A DNA stretch of 64,000 bases from Apostichopus japonicus (taxonomy: Eukaryota; Echinodermata; Holothuroidea; Aspidochirotida; Stichopodidae): the NCBI RefSeq assembly GCF_037975245.1, contig NC_092583.1:15045264-15109263 (forward strand), given 5' to 3'. Both the position numbers and the translations under genes were made by a program. Shown in pieces: positions 41,201 to 56,200 of this stretch. The notes beneath the pieces were generated by a model. The model saw nothing but the letters and a program-made list of their open reading frames with translations. It was not told the DNA's origin and ran no database searches. The stretch's first letter is position 1, and every line of letters begins with the position of its first letter.

Positions 41201-44200
41201 AGTAGCCTGATTATGAAGTAAAACTGTAAGTTAATATTAACTCCGCTATATTCTTACAACCGAGCAAGCCAAGTGAACTTATCAAGGCAGCTTACCCATT
41301 TAGTAAGTAGCCTGATTATGAAGTAAAACTGTAAGTTAATATTAACTCCGCTATATTCTTACAACCGAGCAAGCCATCTGAACTTATCAAGGCAGCTTAC
41401 CCATTTAGTAAGTAGCTTGATTGTGAAGTAAAACTGTAAGTTAATATTTACTCTGCTATATTCTTTCAACCGATCAAGCCATCAGAACTTATCAAGGCAG
41501 CTTACCCATTCAGTAAGTAGCCTGATTATGAAGTATACTGTAAGATAATATTTACTCTTTCTATATTCTTTCAGGAAGTATTTATGAGTATGAAGTGAAA
41601 CTATAAGAAATTTTGTACTCTTTCTATATTCATTCAGTAGGTATGATAAGTATGAAGTAAAACTGAAAGATACTATGTACTGTCATGTATCCATTCAGAT
41701 TTTATTAGTAAGTATGATAAGCATTCATGAGAATTGTCCCTATACAATACATACTCTAGTTATAAAGTATGTTGAGATTAACCTTATGACAATATTACCT
41801 GTTCTGCATCATGAGTATAAAGTTAACGACTGTTATAGTTTGCTGTATTCATTATTGTACATAAAAACCTTTTCTTCAATAGAAAAACCAGGTTCAACCA
41901 AAGCTCCTGTTACAGAGGATATATCAGAGGACAGTGTTACTCTAGCCTGGGAGAGACCAGATAGTGACGGGGGCTCTGACATCACAGATTACATCATCGA
42001 AAAGAAAGACAAATTTAGCCCCAGATGGACCAAAGTGGCCCAAGTACCAGGCGAGCAGACCACAATGAAAGTAGATAAATTGAAGAAAGGTGATGACTAT
42101 GAATTCAGGGTGACCCCTGTTAACAAAGCAGGAGAGGGCAAGCCTAGCACCCCTGTATCAGCAACACCAAAGGCACCATATGGTAAGAAACTACAAGATA
42201 TTCCTTCACTTAGCAGAGCTGAAACTATATAATGTCATTCTGTATTGTGTCAAGTAAATATGGATGAAAATAATTGGTGAGGGTTGTGACTTCCAAAATA
42301 GAGATCATTGGCCAAATGTCACTTGAATTTTAGGTATGGGTATTGGCCACTTCTCCACCACCTTTCACCCCTCTCCCCATCCCAACCCTATCCCCACCCC
42401 CCACCCTCTCACCATGCTATAATTTAGGCAGACTATTTGCTTACATAAGAAACTTGTATAACACGTACTCTCTTCATGATTTTCAAACTTTTGTAAATAT
42501 CTGTTTACTGGCAAATTTATTTGTGTAATTTAATCTTACCTTATATCTGATTAATGTAAAAAAGATACATAAATGACATAATTTCTCAAATGTTTGACAG
42601 ATACAACTTTATGCAAAAATAATAAAGTGGAGGCCTAGTTGTTATTTTGACACAAGCAAAGAAAGAGATTGGGATGTCATGTTTACCAAATTTGTATTAT
42701 AATGATGATGATGATGATGATGTTTGGTTTACGTTCTGTGTGCCTTTCCTCTTTTTCAATCATTATTTACCTGATCAAAACATTATATCTTTGTGGTGTC
42801 ATTACAGAGGCACCCAGTGCCCCAGAAGTTCCCGTTGTAGAAGAAGTCACAGCACACAGTGCCACTCTCTCATGGTCGCCACCAGATGACGATGGTGGTT
42901 CAGATATTACAGATTACATCGTAGAAAAGAAAGACCGATTCAGCCCTCGGTGGAGCACGGTGGCTCAAGTACCCTCTGACCAGACTGACCTTAAGGTGGA
43001 CAAACTCAAGGAAGGGGATGACTACCAGTTTAGAGTTACCCCGGTGAACAAGGCTGGAGAAGGTAAAGCAAGCTCTCCAGTCAGCGTGACACCAAAGGCG
43101 CCATATGGTATGAAATCTTTTTTTATGTTCGAATATGTAACATTCCTGTCATTTTTAGCCAAAAAATGTGAAAAAGTGTAGAAGAAATATCTTACTGTAA
43201 AACTGTTGTAGTACGTAAGTAATAGTTCTACATCCATTTAATAAGGAGATGTGGCTATGCTTAGCATACTTTTGAAATCTATATGAGGAAATAGGATATG
43301 AATGTTTCTGGGCAATGCAATGTTCAGCATAGAATGAAATGACCGCTTCCCCTTGTTGAAATGTAGAAGGCATGTTAGAAAAATAAATTGCAATCATATG
43401 TGGAAAAATAATATTTAGTTTTGGTCAAGTAGCAACCAAATTCAAAATATCTGCTATAATCTAGCATTGTGTTTTATTCTGATTACAGTCACTCCAGGAG
43501 CACCAGAAAGCCCAGAGGTTGAAAGTGTCACAGAAGGCAGCGCTAGCTTAAAGTGGGCCCCACCAAAAGACGATGGAGGCTCTGACATCACCGATTACAT
43601 CATCGAGAAAAAGGACAAATTTAGCCCGAGGTGGAGCAAGGTTGCAGAGGTACCTGCAGACCAAACCGAACTGACAGTCAATAAACTTAAGGAAGGTGAA
43701 GAGTACCAGTTTAGAGTGACCCCTAAAAACAAGGCTGGTGAGGGCAAACCAAGCTCCCCAGTGACTGCTACACCAAAAGCCCCTTACAGTAAGTGTAAAG
43801 TTGTTATGGATATTACATTTATTTCAAGTACTTGTGTTAAACTGAATGCTATTGCTATATCACTGTAGGTATTATTACAGAAACAAGTACAGAAGAATTA
43901 ATCCTTTAAAAAGATCGACTCCGATGGGATTATTTTTGACATGCTGTTTTGCTAGATGCCCTAGATTATACTTCAGAAATGGCTTTTAATCTCCTTAAAT
44001 TTATTGCAAATATTTTATTTAGTGTATATATATATATATATATGCTAGAATACACCAAAAAATGTTTCATCAATGTATTTTACTCACCAGTCACCAGTTT
44101 ACTTTCAGCAAACTTAAATGGTTGTGTCAAGGTAGGTTTTACCTGTGTGTCATTTAGGTGCTTAACAATTGCACAGGCTTGCTAGACCAGTTAATAGGTT

Positions 44201-47200
44201 ATTTTAACCATGTTATAATGACTAATTTTTATTTCTTAGCTGTCCCTGGTGCTACCAATGAGCCAGTCGTGGAGGATATCACAGCTGACAGTGTAAACCT
44301 TGCTTGGTCACCACCAAAGGAAGATGGTGGCGCCGACATCACTGATTACATCATTGAAAAGAAGGACAAATTTAGTCCAAGATGGACCAAAGTGGATAAG
44401 GTACCTTCAGATCAAACAAATCTCAAAATCGGTAAACTGAAGGAAGGTGACGAATATGAATTTAGAGTCACCCCGGTCAACAAAGCTGGTGAAGGCAAAC
44501 CCAGCCCTCCTGCTTCTGCTACACCAAAAGCCCCATATGGTAAGTTGTAGTGGTCATAGATTTCAGAATTAAGTCACCTAGAGCCATTCGCAAGTGAAAG
44601 GAAAAATACTTTCCAAGTAAGCTCCGCTGACTACATTTGTGCCACCAAGAAAGCAACACCTGACTTTGAAAATCTCATTGTTTAAATTTAGAGTAAGTTT
44701 AAACAATTGCCTTGAAGCATGGGGGGAAATGTCCTTGGTTGCTGTAAAGGGACTTGAAATAGCTTAACAGAGAAGATAGATAAATTCCATATTATTAAAT
44801 GACACTAAGCTACAAGATATGATGACATGATACAATTGATGTAGACTTTATATAAATCAATTTTGTTACAATCATTTTAATCAACTTTGGGCATATTCTG
44901 AAATTATCCCGATAGGTATACAGAAAAGGGTAAAGTATCGGTAGGTAATCCTCATTTGTATGTCTGTAGTAATTGTTACTAAGCAGATGGCGATAAGGCA
45001 GTATGTATGCCACTTTGGATGTAGACGAATCACCTACATAAAATCATATATAAATCAACTCAATCCGACTCTTCTTTCCTTGGTTACCATAATGTCTGGT
45101 TTATTTTTCTTCAGTTGTCCCCGGATCAATGGAACAGCCCGCTGTGGAGAGCACCACAGCAGATAGCGTAGACCTGTCGTGGTCTCCACCGGACGATGAC
45201 GGTGGGTCGGATATCACTGACTACATCATAGAGAAGAAGGAAAAGTTCAGTCCTAGGTGGACAGAGGTCGCTAAAGTTCCAAGTGATCAGACAGAGTTAC
45301 TGGTGGACGACTTGAAGGAAGGAGAGGACTATCAGTTTAGGGTGACTCCGGTCAACAAGGCTGGAAAAGGTAGACCAAGCTCTCCAGTTACCGCTACACC
45401 AAAGGCACCATATGGTAAGGACATTATAAGTAAAAACTTATCGGATGGTATCTTGTTTGTAAGGGGAGATGAATGTTAAGGAAGTGTAGTCTCACATTCT
45501 ATGTAATACTGTATATGTTCCTTTAAGTTCCTAGCTCTATTATATGTAGTAAGAAGGAATGCAGTTTGTGGATCAGTTATAAGTGCCTTTTGTTACAGCT
45601 CTGTTTCAGACTATTGTTAGGTTAATCAGGTTGTATTATTAGTGTGTTACCTTTAAGTAGTCTTGTTTTCTGTATATATATGTACTGTACAGTTTTTACT
45701 CAGTCTCTGTTATACTCTTGTAGAGAGAACTAGATGTGTGCAGCAACAGGCTGTAAATAACTCAGCTGTCTCATGCATATTCTCTAGCTAACTCTAACAA
45801 TGAAAAAATGGTACTGTGAGTTCAGAATGGGGGTGGACATCTTCTTAATAGCTCTTTTTAATAGCTTCAAAAAATAATCAGTATTTTCCACAAAATATAT
45901 GTTGGGAAGTCAAACAATGGTCACTCATGCTCAAACTTCAACTAGCAATTCCTTCCATCCTCAAAGTATTGCCCTCAGTGAGTCTTTATTTTATTGCATT
46001 TTATTGATGGGAGGGGGAGGGGACAGAGGAGAAGGACAGACAATTGAAAACTCCTTATTCTTGGGGAATATATTAGAGGGTCAGAACCTCGTGGAGAGTA
46101 CTTTTGAAAACTTTTAGCATTCTCAGCGATTTGTTTTTTGATGTTTTGGGTAGAATATACTGCTGACCTGTACTTATAGGCAAAGTCTACTGTATCGCAT
46201 ATCTATACCCCGTTCATGTCCTTTTCTCTTTCTTTCAATGCTAACAGCATGCTCAAGTAGACAGAGAAATATTAGCAAAATCACAAAATTCCTTGTGTAT
46301 AATACATCAATGTATAACATGTAAATGGCTTACAATCTAACAACTGAATATTCTTCAACATTCTTTCAATAGTTACTCTAGTTAATCAACTTTCTTGTGG
46401 CACCTTAATATCTTGTCCCCCTCCTGCTAGTACAAAGAGAGTGTTGCACCCCTGCCCATATCTTATCTAGAGCTGGTAACTATTTGACATTATTCTTTAT
46501 CCAGTTAAACCAGGTGCCCCTGAAAAACCAGTTGCTGAAGACATTACAGCTGACTCGGCTACACTTAAATGGGCCCAACCGAAAGATGACGGTGGCTCTG
46601 ACATCACTGATTACATCATCGAAAAGAAGGACAGATTCAGCCCAAGATGGACAATTGTCGATGAAGTACCTGGAGACCAGACCGAACTGACCGTGAAGAA
46701 ACTCAAAGAAGGAGATGACTACCAGTTCAGAGTGACACCAAAGAACAAAGCTGGAGTGGGTAAACCAAGCCAGGAAGTAACTGTCACTCCAAAGGCTCCT
46801 TACAGTAAGTGCCAATGACTGGACAAGAGACAACAGGAAATTTAACATGGGCATTCTGGTTACCTTGTAGGCAGCAAATCACAGAAAAGTTATACATTGA
46901 AACAAATCTAGCACACTCTCTGTCACATTCATATGTCTTGTATCAGTTTGTATTGAGATAATTTTTTGATATTTTCAAATTTCTCTAAAAGTATTTTTGG
47001 GAGCCTAGATTGGTGCAATTCAAATCGTTGCTAATAAAGTAATGCAGTCCTAGATTATTTAACCAAATTATAATTATGTTTATTAAAAATATGTTTATTA
47101 AAAACAATATTTTTTATAAAAAAAATTCAAGGTATAACTTGTATGTTATAGCACAATTATTGCATCAGACTAGGGATTTCTTTTTAAAAATGTTATATAT

Positions 47201-50200
47201 TTTTTTATGTAACTCTTCTTTGTGCATCTTAAAACTACATTCTTTGTTTCATTTAAATTAAATAGAAACACCTGGAGCCCCAGAGAAACCCACTGTAGAG
47301 GACATCACAGAAACTTCAGCTACCTTGAAGTGGTCTCCACCGAAGGAAGACGGAGGTGCTGAGATAACGGATTACATCATCGAGAGGAAGGACAGGTTCA
47401 GCCCTCGATGGAGCAAAGTGGATGAGGTACCAGGTGACCAGATTGAACTGACGGTCAGCAGGTTGAAGGAAGGTGATGAATACCAGTTTAGAGTCATACC
47501 AAAGAACAAGGCAGGACCTGGCAAAGCTAGTGATGATGTCACTTTCACTGCAAAATCACCATACAGTAAGTAATTGTACACCCTTGGGAGAATATTTCTC
47601 AGTTCAGATAACTTAGATAGTAGTGGTCGGATTTGAACTTAAGATGTTTGGAAGTACAAATCCTATTAAAACAGACTCACTACGGAGCATTCATACCATT
47701 TAAGTGGATGATAGACCCTCCTTGATACCATCTTCCTATACTTGTGGTACGTACCCTCTCCCATACTCCTAATCAACCTAGCTTCTTTCTTTAACCTTGC
47801 TAATGGGTGTGAGCCATATATATCTGGTAGTGTTGATAAACTCATATCTGTTAAACCATGAGTTCACACAAGTTTGATGTTTGCAGGAAATTGTATGTCA
47901 TATCCCTAGCCAAAGGAGAAGGGGCAGATGTATGGACATGCCTGTAGTGTAAAATAGTTACCCATTGGAAGAGAAACTTAGCCAACTAGGTGCAACCCTT
48001 AAATAGTATGAAAGTGGGAGGGTCTTTATAGGCAGAAATCTTCACCCATTGTATGTAATTAGTTTGCTAATTTAGTGTACTTGCAACTCTTAAAGACATT
48101 GTTATTCTCAACCTCGGCCTGTTGTTTGTAACAAATTCAGACATCTTGTAATTCAAAACATGTCGTAAACCCTGTCTAAATCTCTAGTATTGCTTCTCTT
48201 CATACATGATAATTTAATATGTTGCTGCACTTGATATGAGATCGACATGTATTCTATGGTCCAGTGTGAAACAGTACATTTTAGATTTTCATTGGTTCAT
48301 CCTCTTTTGGTTGTTCTTGTACATCTTTCAGGTGTCCCAGATGCACCAGGAACCCCTGAATTCACTGATAAGTCACCTAGTTTCATCACGTTGACATGGA
48401 CAGCTCCAAACAACGATGGTGGAACTCCAGTTACTGGTTACATCCTGGAAACCAAGGGACGTTTCATGTCTCGTTGGACCAGGGTGACACGGGACCAGAT
48501 TACGGAGACGACATTCAAAGTGACAAATGTAAAACAGGACGAGGAATATCAGTACAGGGTTATTGCTATCAATAAGAAGGGAGAAAGTGAGCCAAGCAAA
48601 CCATCAGATGTGATCAAGGCCACCTTCCCATTTGGTGAGACCCTCACTCATTAATGATGTTCATAGATATCCAGTACAAAGTCAGAAAATTCTATTCTGG
48701 AAATTGGGGAGATTGAAAAGGATGGTGAAGGCAAACTTCCCAGATGATATAATTGGCCCTGCAGGAAGTAACTTTGCTATTTTTATGATTTGTTTATCTG
48801 CTTCTCAAGGAGATGGTGGGGGGGGGGGGTTGGGGGGTGAGCATGTGAATTTCCCATTTTACCTACACTATTTGTTGCATTACCTCTCTTCACTGTATCT
48901 TTGCATGAGATGCAAAAATAGGTTTGGTGACCCATTGTTTGAAAATGTTGTCAATCAAGTTAATAATATTTAAAATTTTGTCTGTAAATACAGAAACACC
49001 AGGTTCCCCATCGACACCTGTGGTTGAAAATGTCACAGAATCCAGCGTCACCCTGTCTTGGTCTCCACCATTATCTGATGGTGGTTCGCCCATTACTGGC
49101 TACGACATCCAGAAGAAGGACAGATTCAGCCCTAGATGGACCTCCACCGGAGAAGTCCCTGGTGACGTCACAGAGTTCAATGCAACTGGTTTGAAGGAAG
49201 GGGATGAGATTCAATTCAGAGTGGTACCAAAGAACAAGGCTGGGGAAGGAAAACCTTCCTCTCCTGTGACAGTAACTCCTAAATCACAGATTGGTGAGTG
49301 CCTTCATTATGTCTCTTGCTGTCATGGAAGGTCCTTTAAACTTCTTGACTCTGTTGAAAGTTTCAGAAACATACAATCATAAACACCACGAGATATTGAT
49401 CAAGAAATTATGACAGTCTTTGATGAGGAAACATAAGGTTTGGCCTATAAGGCATTGAGGGAAGATGTGAGTTTTTCTTCTGGTGGTTGCTTGATCTTTT
49501 AGAAAGGATCTTGGATGTGGTGTTCTTTTATTGGTTGAATATGGGGGTCTAATCTCCCTGTACCCATTCAATGCTGATTCGTAGGGATTGTCCGATTGTC
49601 ATAAATCAAACCAACTATGGAGTATGCTGAAAAGACAGATAGTTTGTAAAAGTTATGAGACAAACTTAGTCTTACAAAATAAAATGTAGTTGAAGAACAA
49701 CTTTGTGATTTGGAAAATGGTGACAGAATATTGAGGTTCTTTGAAGACAAACAACTGAAGAGGGATTAGATCATGATTGCTCACAATGTAGTAACTGAAT
49801 ATTCATGGCAATATTAATGATTCACCAAATATTCAACATTTCAAACAGTCTAATGGCTTACCAACATTCATTAGATTCACACTGTACAACAAGTATGTCC
49901 CTTTTTCCCTGTGGTGTCCAGAACATGCTGATTTTCTTTTCTTTGAAAGAGCAAAGAAATAAAATCAATAAGGAATGTCATTTTATAGCTGAAGTATTTT
50001 CTACTCTATTCTTTAATTTCATAATAATTATCATTTCATAATTTGCAATGACCATGTTTGAATCATTCATAACATAGATGTGCCTGGACCACCTGGCACC
50101 CCAGAATCAACAGAGACCTCTCCAACCTTCATCTCCCTTACATGGACGCCACCCTCCACTGATGGTGGTTCACCCGTCACCCACTACATCCTGGAGACGA

Positions 50201-53200
50201 AGAGCGGTTTCAGCACCCGCTGGTCAAAGGTCACAACCGAGAGGATCACAGAAACCACTTTCAAAGTGAAACAGGTGAAGGAGGATGAAGAGTATCAGTT
50301 TAGGGTCATTGCTGTCAACAAGAAAGGAGAAGGGGAACCAAGTCAGCCCACTAGTCCTATCAAGGCAGCCTTCCCATTCAGTAAGTGACATAAGATCACA
50401 GATTGAAGAGGAAGGATTTAGTGAAATCTTGCTTCATATGTAGAATTTTAAGGAAAGAATTGATTTTGAGATGTTTAGGTTCAAAGTAAGGAATAACATG
50501 AAAAGAAACTCGCAGAAAAAGGATGAATTTGGTCAAAGGTGACTACGTAAAACTACTAACTTAATCAGTGAAAGCAAAATTAGAAAAAATAACTTAAATC
50601 AACTCTTGTTTTCTTTCCATGAAAGGTACTGTTGTCACAATAAAAATCAAATTATTTGCTAAATAAAACATGTGACATGTAAACTACATTCTAATCCTGT
50701 CATAATACTAGATGACTACATTTCTGAAAAATATCACTGTTTGTTTCCAAACATGTTCATTCATTTTATTATTGAAGTTTTAGTTCATAAAGTTTGCCAC
50801 TTTGATTAAAGATTTGCTGAAACATGTTTACAAGATTTGACTTTTGCTGACCTACCTGAGAGATGAGATGAAAGGGAAGTGTGTGCAAACAAAGACAAAT
50901 GATTAACTTTGAGAAATAATTCAAAGATTTTCTCAAACTATTTTGCTCATTTTTTCAGGTGCCCCCAGTGCCCCCCAGAGTCCAGTGGTAGAGCAAATCA
51001 CTGAGAAGCAAGCTACCCTTAGCTGGTCTCCACCATTGTCGGACGGAGGGGCGGAGATCACAGAATATGTGATCCAAAAGAAGGATCGATTCAGTCCGAG
51101 ATTCACAGATGCGGGAGAAGTCCCTGGTGATGAGACTAGTTTCATCGTCAAAGGACTGAAGGAAGGAGATGAGTATGAATTCAGGATTGTACCCAAGAAT
51201 AAAGCAGGAGAAGGGAAGCCGAGTGCCCCTGTAAATGCTAAGGCAGTTGCACCTTTCGGTGAGTGAATATGATATTATTCTTCTTCTTCAAAAGTATTCT
51301 AACACCTTTATGTGTGTATTACACACTTTCAAACTAATATACATTTTACCACATATGGAAAAGTATGGGTAGCCAAACATGTAATTGCCAAACTTGTAAA
51401 GTGATATCCATACACATTTCATTTCATTTATTTGTTCTACCACAACAATAATTGCCACAAAACAAGAATGTATATAAATGTTTACTTGATAAAATTCATT
51501 GATTGTTCTAGTTGTAATACAGTTAGTAAAAAAAATTGAAATATATGAAATGATACAAAGTTCATACTGATGAGTGCAAAATGAAAAAAATGTAAAATAC
51601 ATTACTAGGGAAGAAGAAGTTCCACAACAATAATTGCCACAACAAGAATGTATATAAACGTTTACTTGATAAATTAATTAAAAGTTAGTAAAAAAAAATT
51701 GGAATGTATGAAATGATACAAAGTTCATACTGATGAGTGAAAAATATAAAATAAAATTTAAAAAAAAACATCACTAGGGAAGAAAAAGTTCTGTCTTAGA
51801 AACTAATTTTCTGTGGTGAAAGTATCGTTATTTGACTGATAATCCATTGGTTTTTTCTTCTGAATCAGGTGTGCCTGATGCACCAGGCCAACCAGATGCT
51901 AAAGATACCTCACCTACATCCATCACACTCATCTGGACTCCACCTGAAGATGACGGTGGTGCACCAGTGACAGAGTACGTCCTGGAAACCAAGACCAGGT
52001 TTTCTGCTCGCTGGACTAAACTTACCACGGACAGTATTGAGGATACCCAATTTACTGTGAAAAACCTGAAAGAGGGTGAGGAATACCAGTACCGAGTCAT
52101 TGCCCTCAATAAGAAGGGAGAGAGCCAACCCAGCACCCCTACAGGGCTGATTAAGACAGGCTTTGATTTTGGTGAGTATTAACAACAAAAAAGAAATTTA
52201 GGGGGACAAAAAGTTGATTCAGCTCAAGAAGTAAAAAAATTGTTTTATCCTACAAGGATCTTTAAAAGTTGATAACATGATGTTTGGTTGAAAATAGGCC
52301 ATCTACACTGTCTTAATGAGAGAAAAAGATGTATAAGATAGGATCAATTGTTGTAGAGGTGAATGGATGTAACTCTTTCAGATGTCTTTATAATTCTGAA
52401 TTTTAATCTGAAGATATTTCAAAGCCATTTTGCAGGTAACTATCCCTCATTGTACTTTAGTTCAAATGTCTGCATATAATACTGAGGAGTAATGTTAGTA
52501 CTTTTATGAATATTGAACAAAACTCAATTTTATGGACAGTTTGATGACCATTTGGCCTTCCAACTTTATTTTCTGGTTATTGCCTCACAGATGTACCGGC
52601 ATCTCCTTCATCCCCAACTATTCAACCAGACTCACCAACGACTGTCCAACTCACCTGGCAACCTCCGACATCCGACGGTGGTGCCGAAATTGAAGGTTAT
52701 GTGATTGAAAAGAAGGACAAGTTTTCACCTCGGTGGACCGAGGTCACCAGGGAACCCATTCCTGAGACCTCGTTCAAGGTGAAGGGACTGAAAGAAGGAG
52801 AAGAGACAGAATTCAGAGTGACAGCTGTTAATAAGGCTGGTCAGAGCAAACCAAGTCAGGTCGCCAAATTGTCCTACAAAGTACCTGATTCACCATCTCG
52901 ACCAGAGGTGTCCGACGTTACGCCCACATCTGCCATCGTCTCCTGGACACCACCAGAATCTGATGGAGGTAGCCCGGTGACCGGGTACATCGTAGAAAAG
53001 AGAGAAATCGGCAAAGATAGATGGACAAAAGTGAACAGAGCCCCCACTACAGAGACAACCCTCTTTGTTCCAGACCTCTACGAAGGAAACGAATACGAGT
53101 TCAGAGTAAAGGCAGAGAACAAAGCTGGTTTCAGCGAACCGAGTCAACCATCAAAGAAAATTGTCGCCAAATTACCGTACGGTGAGTCCATAGATTACAA

Positions 53201-56200
53201 AGTTGCAGTTTTCAGTTGGTCTTTTTTTTATTTGATGATAGTATAAATCCAACTGTTGCAAAGGAATTTCATACATGATTAGGAACTTTTGATGGACAAA
53301 ATACCATAATAGCATGAGTTCAAAGATTGTACAAAAAAATTGTAAGGTGCTTGTGTTGCCTTCCCATCTAGTTTCATTTGTGAGAGGAAAAGATTCAAGA
53401 TGAAAGCCATGGATGGAAAGCATCTCATAAATCATTTCCTCATTGGTATTCATATTTCGATCACATTCGTTTGATGGGGAGTGAGCTAGAGATGAAGGAT
53501 TGTCTTTTTTATTTTTATATCCAGATACTCCTGAAGCACCTAAACAATTGAAGGTCACAGGAACAAACAAAGGAGAGGTCTCCCTAGCCTGGTCAGAACC
53601 CATCAACGATGGTGGGTCAAAGGTCAAGAATTACATCGTGGAAATGAAGGAACCGTTCGCATCTCGCTGGAGCCCCGTCACCAAAACTTCCGACACAGAG
53701 GTGACAGTGGATGGACTTCGGGAAGATACAGAATATACGTTCCGAGTCAGAGCAGAAAACAAAGCAGGTCCTGGAAAGCCAAGCAATGAGGTGGAGGCAG
53801 TTGCTAAACCTCCATTTGGTAATTTGCAATTCTTTTTCCCCTTTCTTTTTGCAATTTATTTCAGTTTGGTTATGTGTGGTTTCCTGCTATATTTTAGTTT
53901 TGGATTTTTGCAAACAGCTTTGGATATTTTGAATACTCCATCATTTACAGAATTTGAAGAGATTCGAAAATACCATCTTTTCTTTCACTGCTGCAAAGTA
54001 GGCTCTGAGGGTGCACAACAGTAGAAAAGTGAAAATTTGGGGTTGATAGGAGTTTCCTTTAAATTGGTAGTCACAGCAGCTGTATTTGACAGATATATAA
54101 TTCCATATTCACCAGAAAGTTTGAGATTCTTTATTTTGAATCAATTTGTTAGGAGTTAATATTAACTGCTTTTATTATGATGAGAAATTTTGAAACTCAC
54201 ATTCCTACTAGTATATTTTTTTCTAATCTTGGCCAAAAAAGTATACAAATCCTTTCAACACTTGGTTTAATTTGGTTGAAATTCATTTTTTTTTTCTTGG
54301 ATGATATTTAGATATCCCAGACGCTCCATCCAAGCCTGAAGTGTCTGATGTTACTGAAAATTCAGCTACCCTGAACTGGTCGCCTCCATTCTCAGACGGT
54401 GGATCACCAATCATCGGGTACACCGTAGAGAAGAAAGACAAATTTGGTACTCGCTGGACTTCAGTGAACAAGACTCCGATTCAAGAGACAACCTTTGTTG
54501 TTTCAGGACTAAAGGAGGGTGAGGAGTGTCAGTTCAGGGTCATCGCAGAAAACAAAGCAGGCCATAGCGAGCCCAGTGCTGCTACAAGAGCTGTGAGAAT
54601 CAAAGCTCAATATGGTAAAGATCTTCTTTTCCTTGCTTTTAATCCTTTTTTCCATGCTTTAAAAAAAAAATGATTTGATAAAAACTTAATTAGACAATTA
54701 ATTTCTCAGTGAAGTAAAGTAGTTTGAGGGTGGCAGTGAAACGTTTTTCAAAACTTTAGGAATGGGTGAACAAACTTTGACTGTGTAGCAATAACGATGA
54801 CCTTTAACAATATAAATCATAATTTGATCTCAGTGTGTTTGTTTTTGTCTGTTCTTAGATGTCCCAGGACATGATGGCCTTTAACAATATAAATCATAAT
54901 TTGATCTCAGTGTGTTTGTTTTTGTCTGTTCTTAGATGTCCCAGGACAGCCTGGAAGACCCTCAGTGGTCTCCATAGACAGTAACCAGGCTACGATTTCA
55001 TGGACAGCACCTCATTCTGATGGGGGCAGTCCAATCACCACTTACCTCATAGAAAAGAAAGACAGGTTTTCTATGCGTTGGACCCAGGTCACAAAAACGC
55101 CGACCGATGAGACAGAGTTTACAATTCCTCGATTGACAGCAGGGGATGAGTATCAGTTTAGAGTGACCGCTGAAAATAAAGCTGGACCAGGAAAACCCAG
55201 CGAACCAACAGACACTGTCGTTGCCAGACCCAAATTTGGTGAGCCATTTTATTGTGGATATTTCATCATTTGACTGCATTTTGTAAACACAACATACATC
55301 AATGAATTGACAAGGAGACCATTAAGAGCCATCTGTAATCTAAAACATGTGATCCATGTAAATAATGTAAAAAATGTAAATAATGAAAAGGTTGTATTCC
55401 TTGTGACTTCCCTTGTCATGGTATATACATGTAACCATTGCTAAGACATCTAATTTGCTTTATGTCAAAAGTCAGATGCTGAGGGGGCTGCAGCAACACT
55501 GCAGCCAGGCTGCGTATGGACATAATCTTTCATGCTGTACATTTCACACAGTAGGCATTACTGATCTGCAGAGATATTCTATATTGTTTGATATTGATTC
55601 AGTTTTGCTGCATGGAAGTTTGCAGCTGGTGCATCATTGTTTTTGACATAGTATTTTTAATAAATAATAAATGGATCCTTTCTTCCCCCATTGTTTCTAG
55701 ATGTACCAGGCATTCCAGAGTGTGTGGTGACTACATCCATAAATGCATACTCTGCAACAGTCGAATGGGAGCCACCAACATCAGATGGTGGCGCTCCCAT
55801 CATCGGGTACATCATTGAACGTAAAGACCAGTACAGTGTCCGCTGGGCCAGACTCAACAGGGTCCCGGTGGCTGGTGTGAAGTTCACCTCATCTGACTTG
55901 AAGGAAGGACTCGAGTACCAGTTCAGAGTCATCGCTGAAAATGAAGCTGGACAAGGCAAACCCAGTGAACCCACCAGACCTATGGTTGCTAAGGAACCAT
56001 ATGGTATGCTAAAAACTATTCATTGCAAGCAAATACATGAGGGGAAAAAATGGAAAAGGAATTGACTACATATAATTCCTATGTGGTTGGGCATGGATGT
56101 TGAATTATTGTGTTGTTTCTTTTCTTCAAGTACATTTTATCATTGCTTTAAAGTTCTACCAGAGATTTTTCTGTTTTGCCATCTCTCTCTCTGATTTGTG

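Noticed and set aside
41150-41520. Copies of the exon 50 end as real mini-exons
   Set aside because: They have donors but no acceptor in front of each copy, so they cannot be spliced in as independent exons.
54859-54885. Upstream acceptor of exon 66 as the true exon start
   Set aside because: The frame meets a stop after eight residues. The downstream acceptor gives a complete FN3 start.
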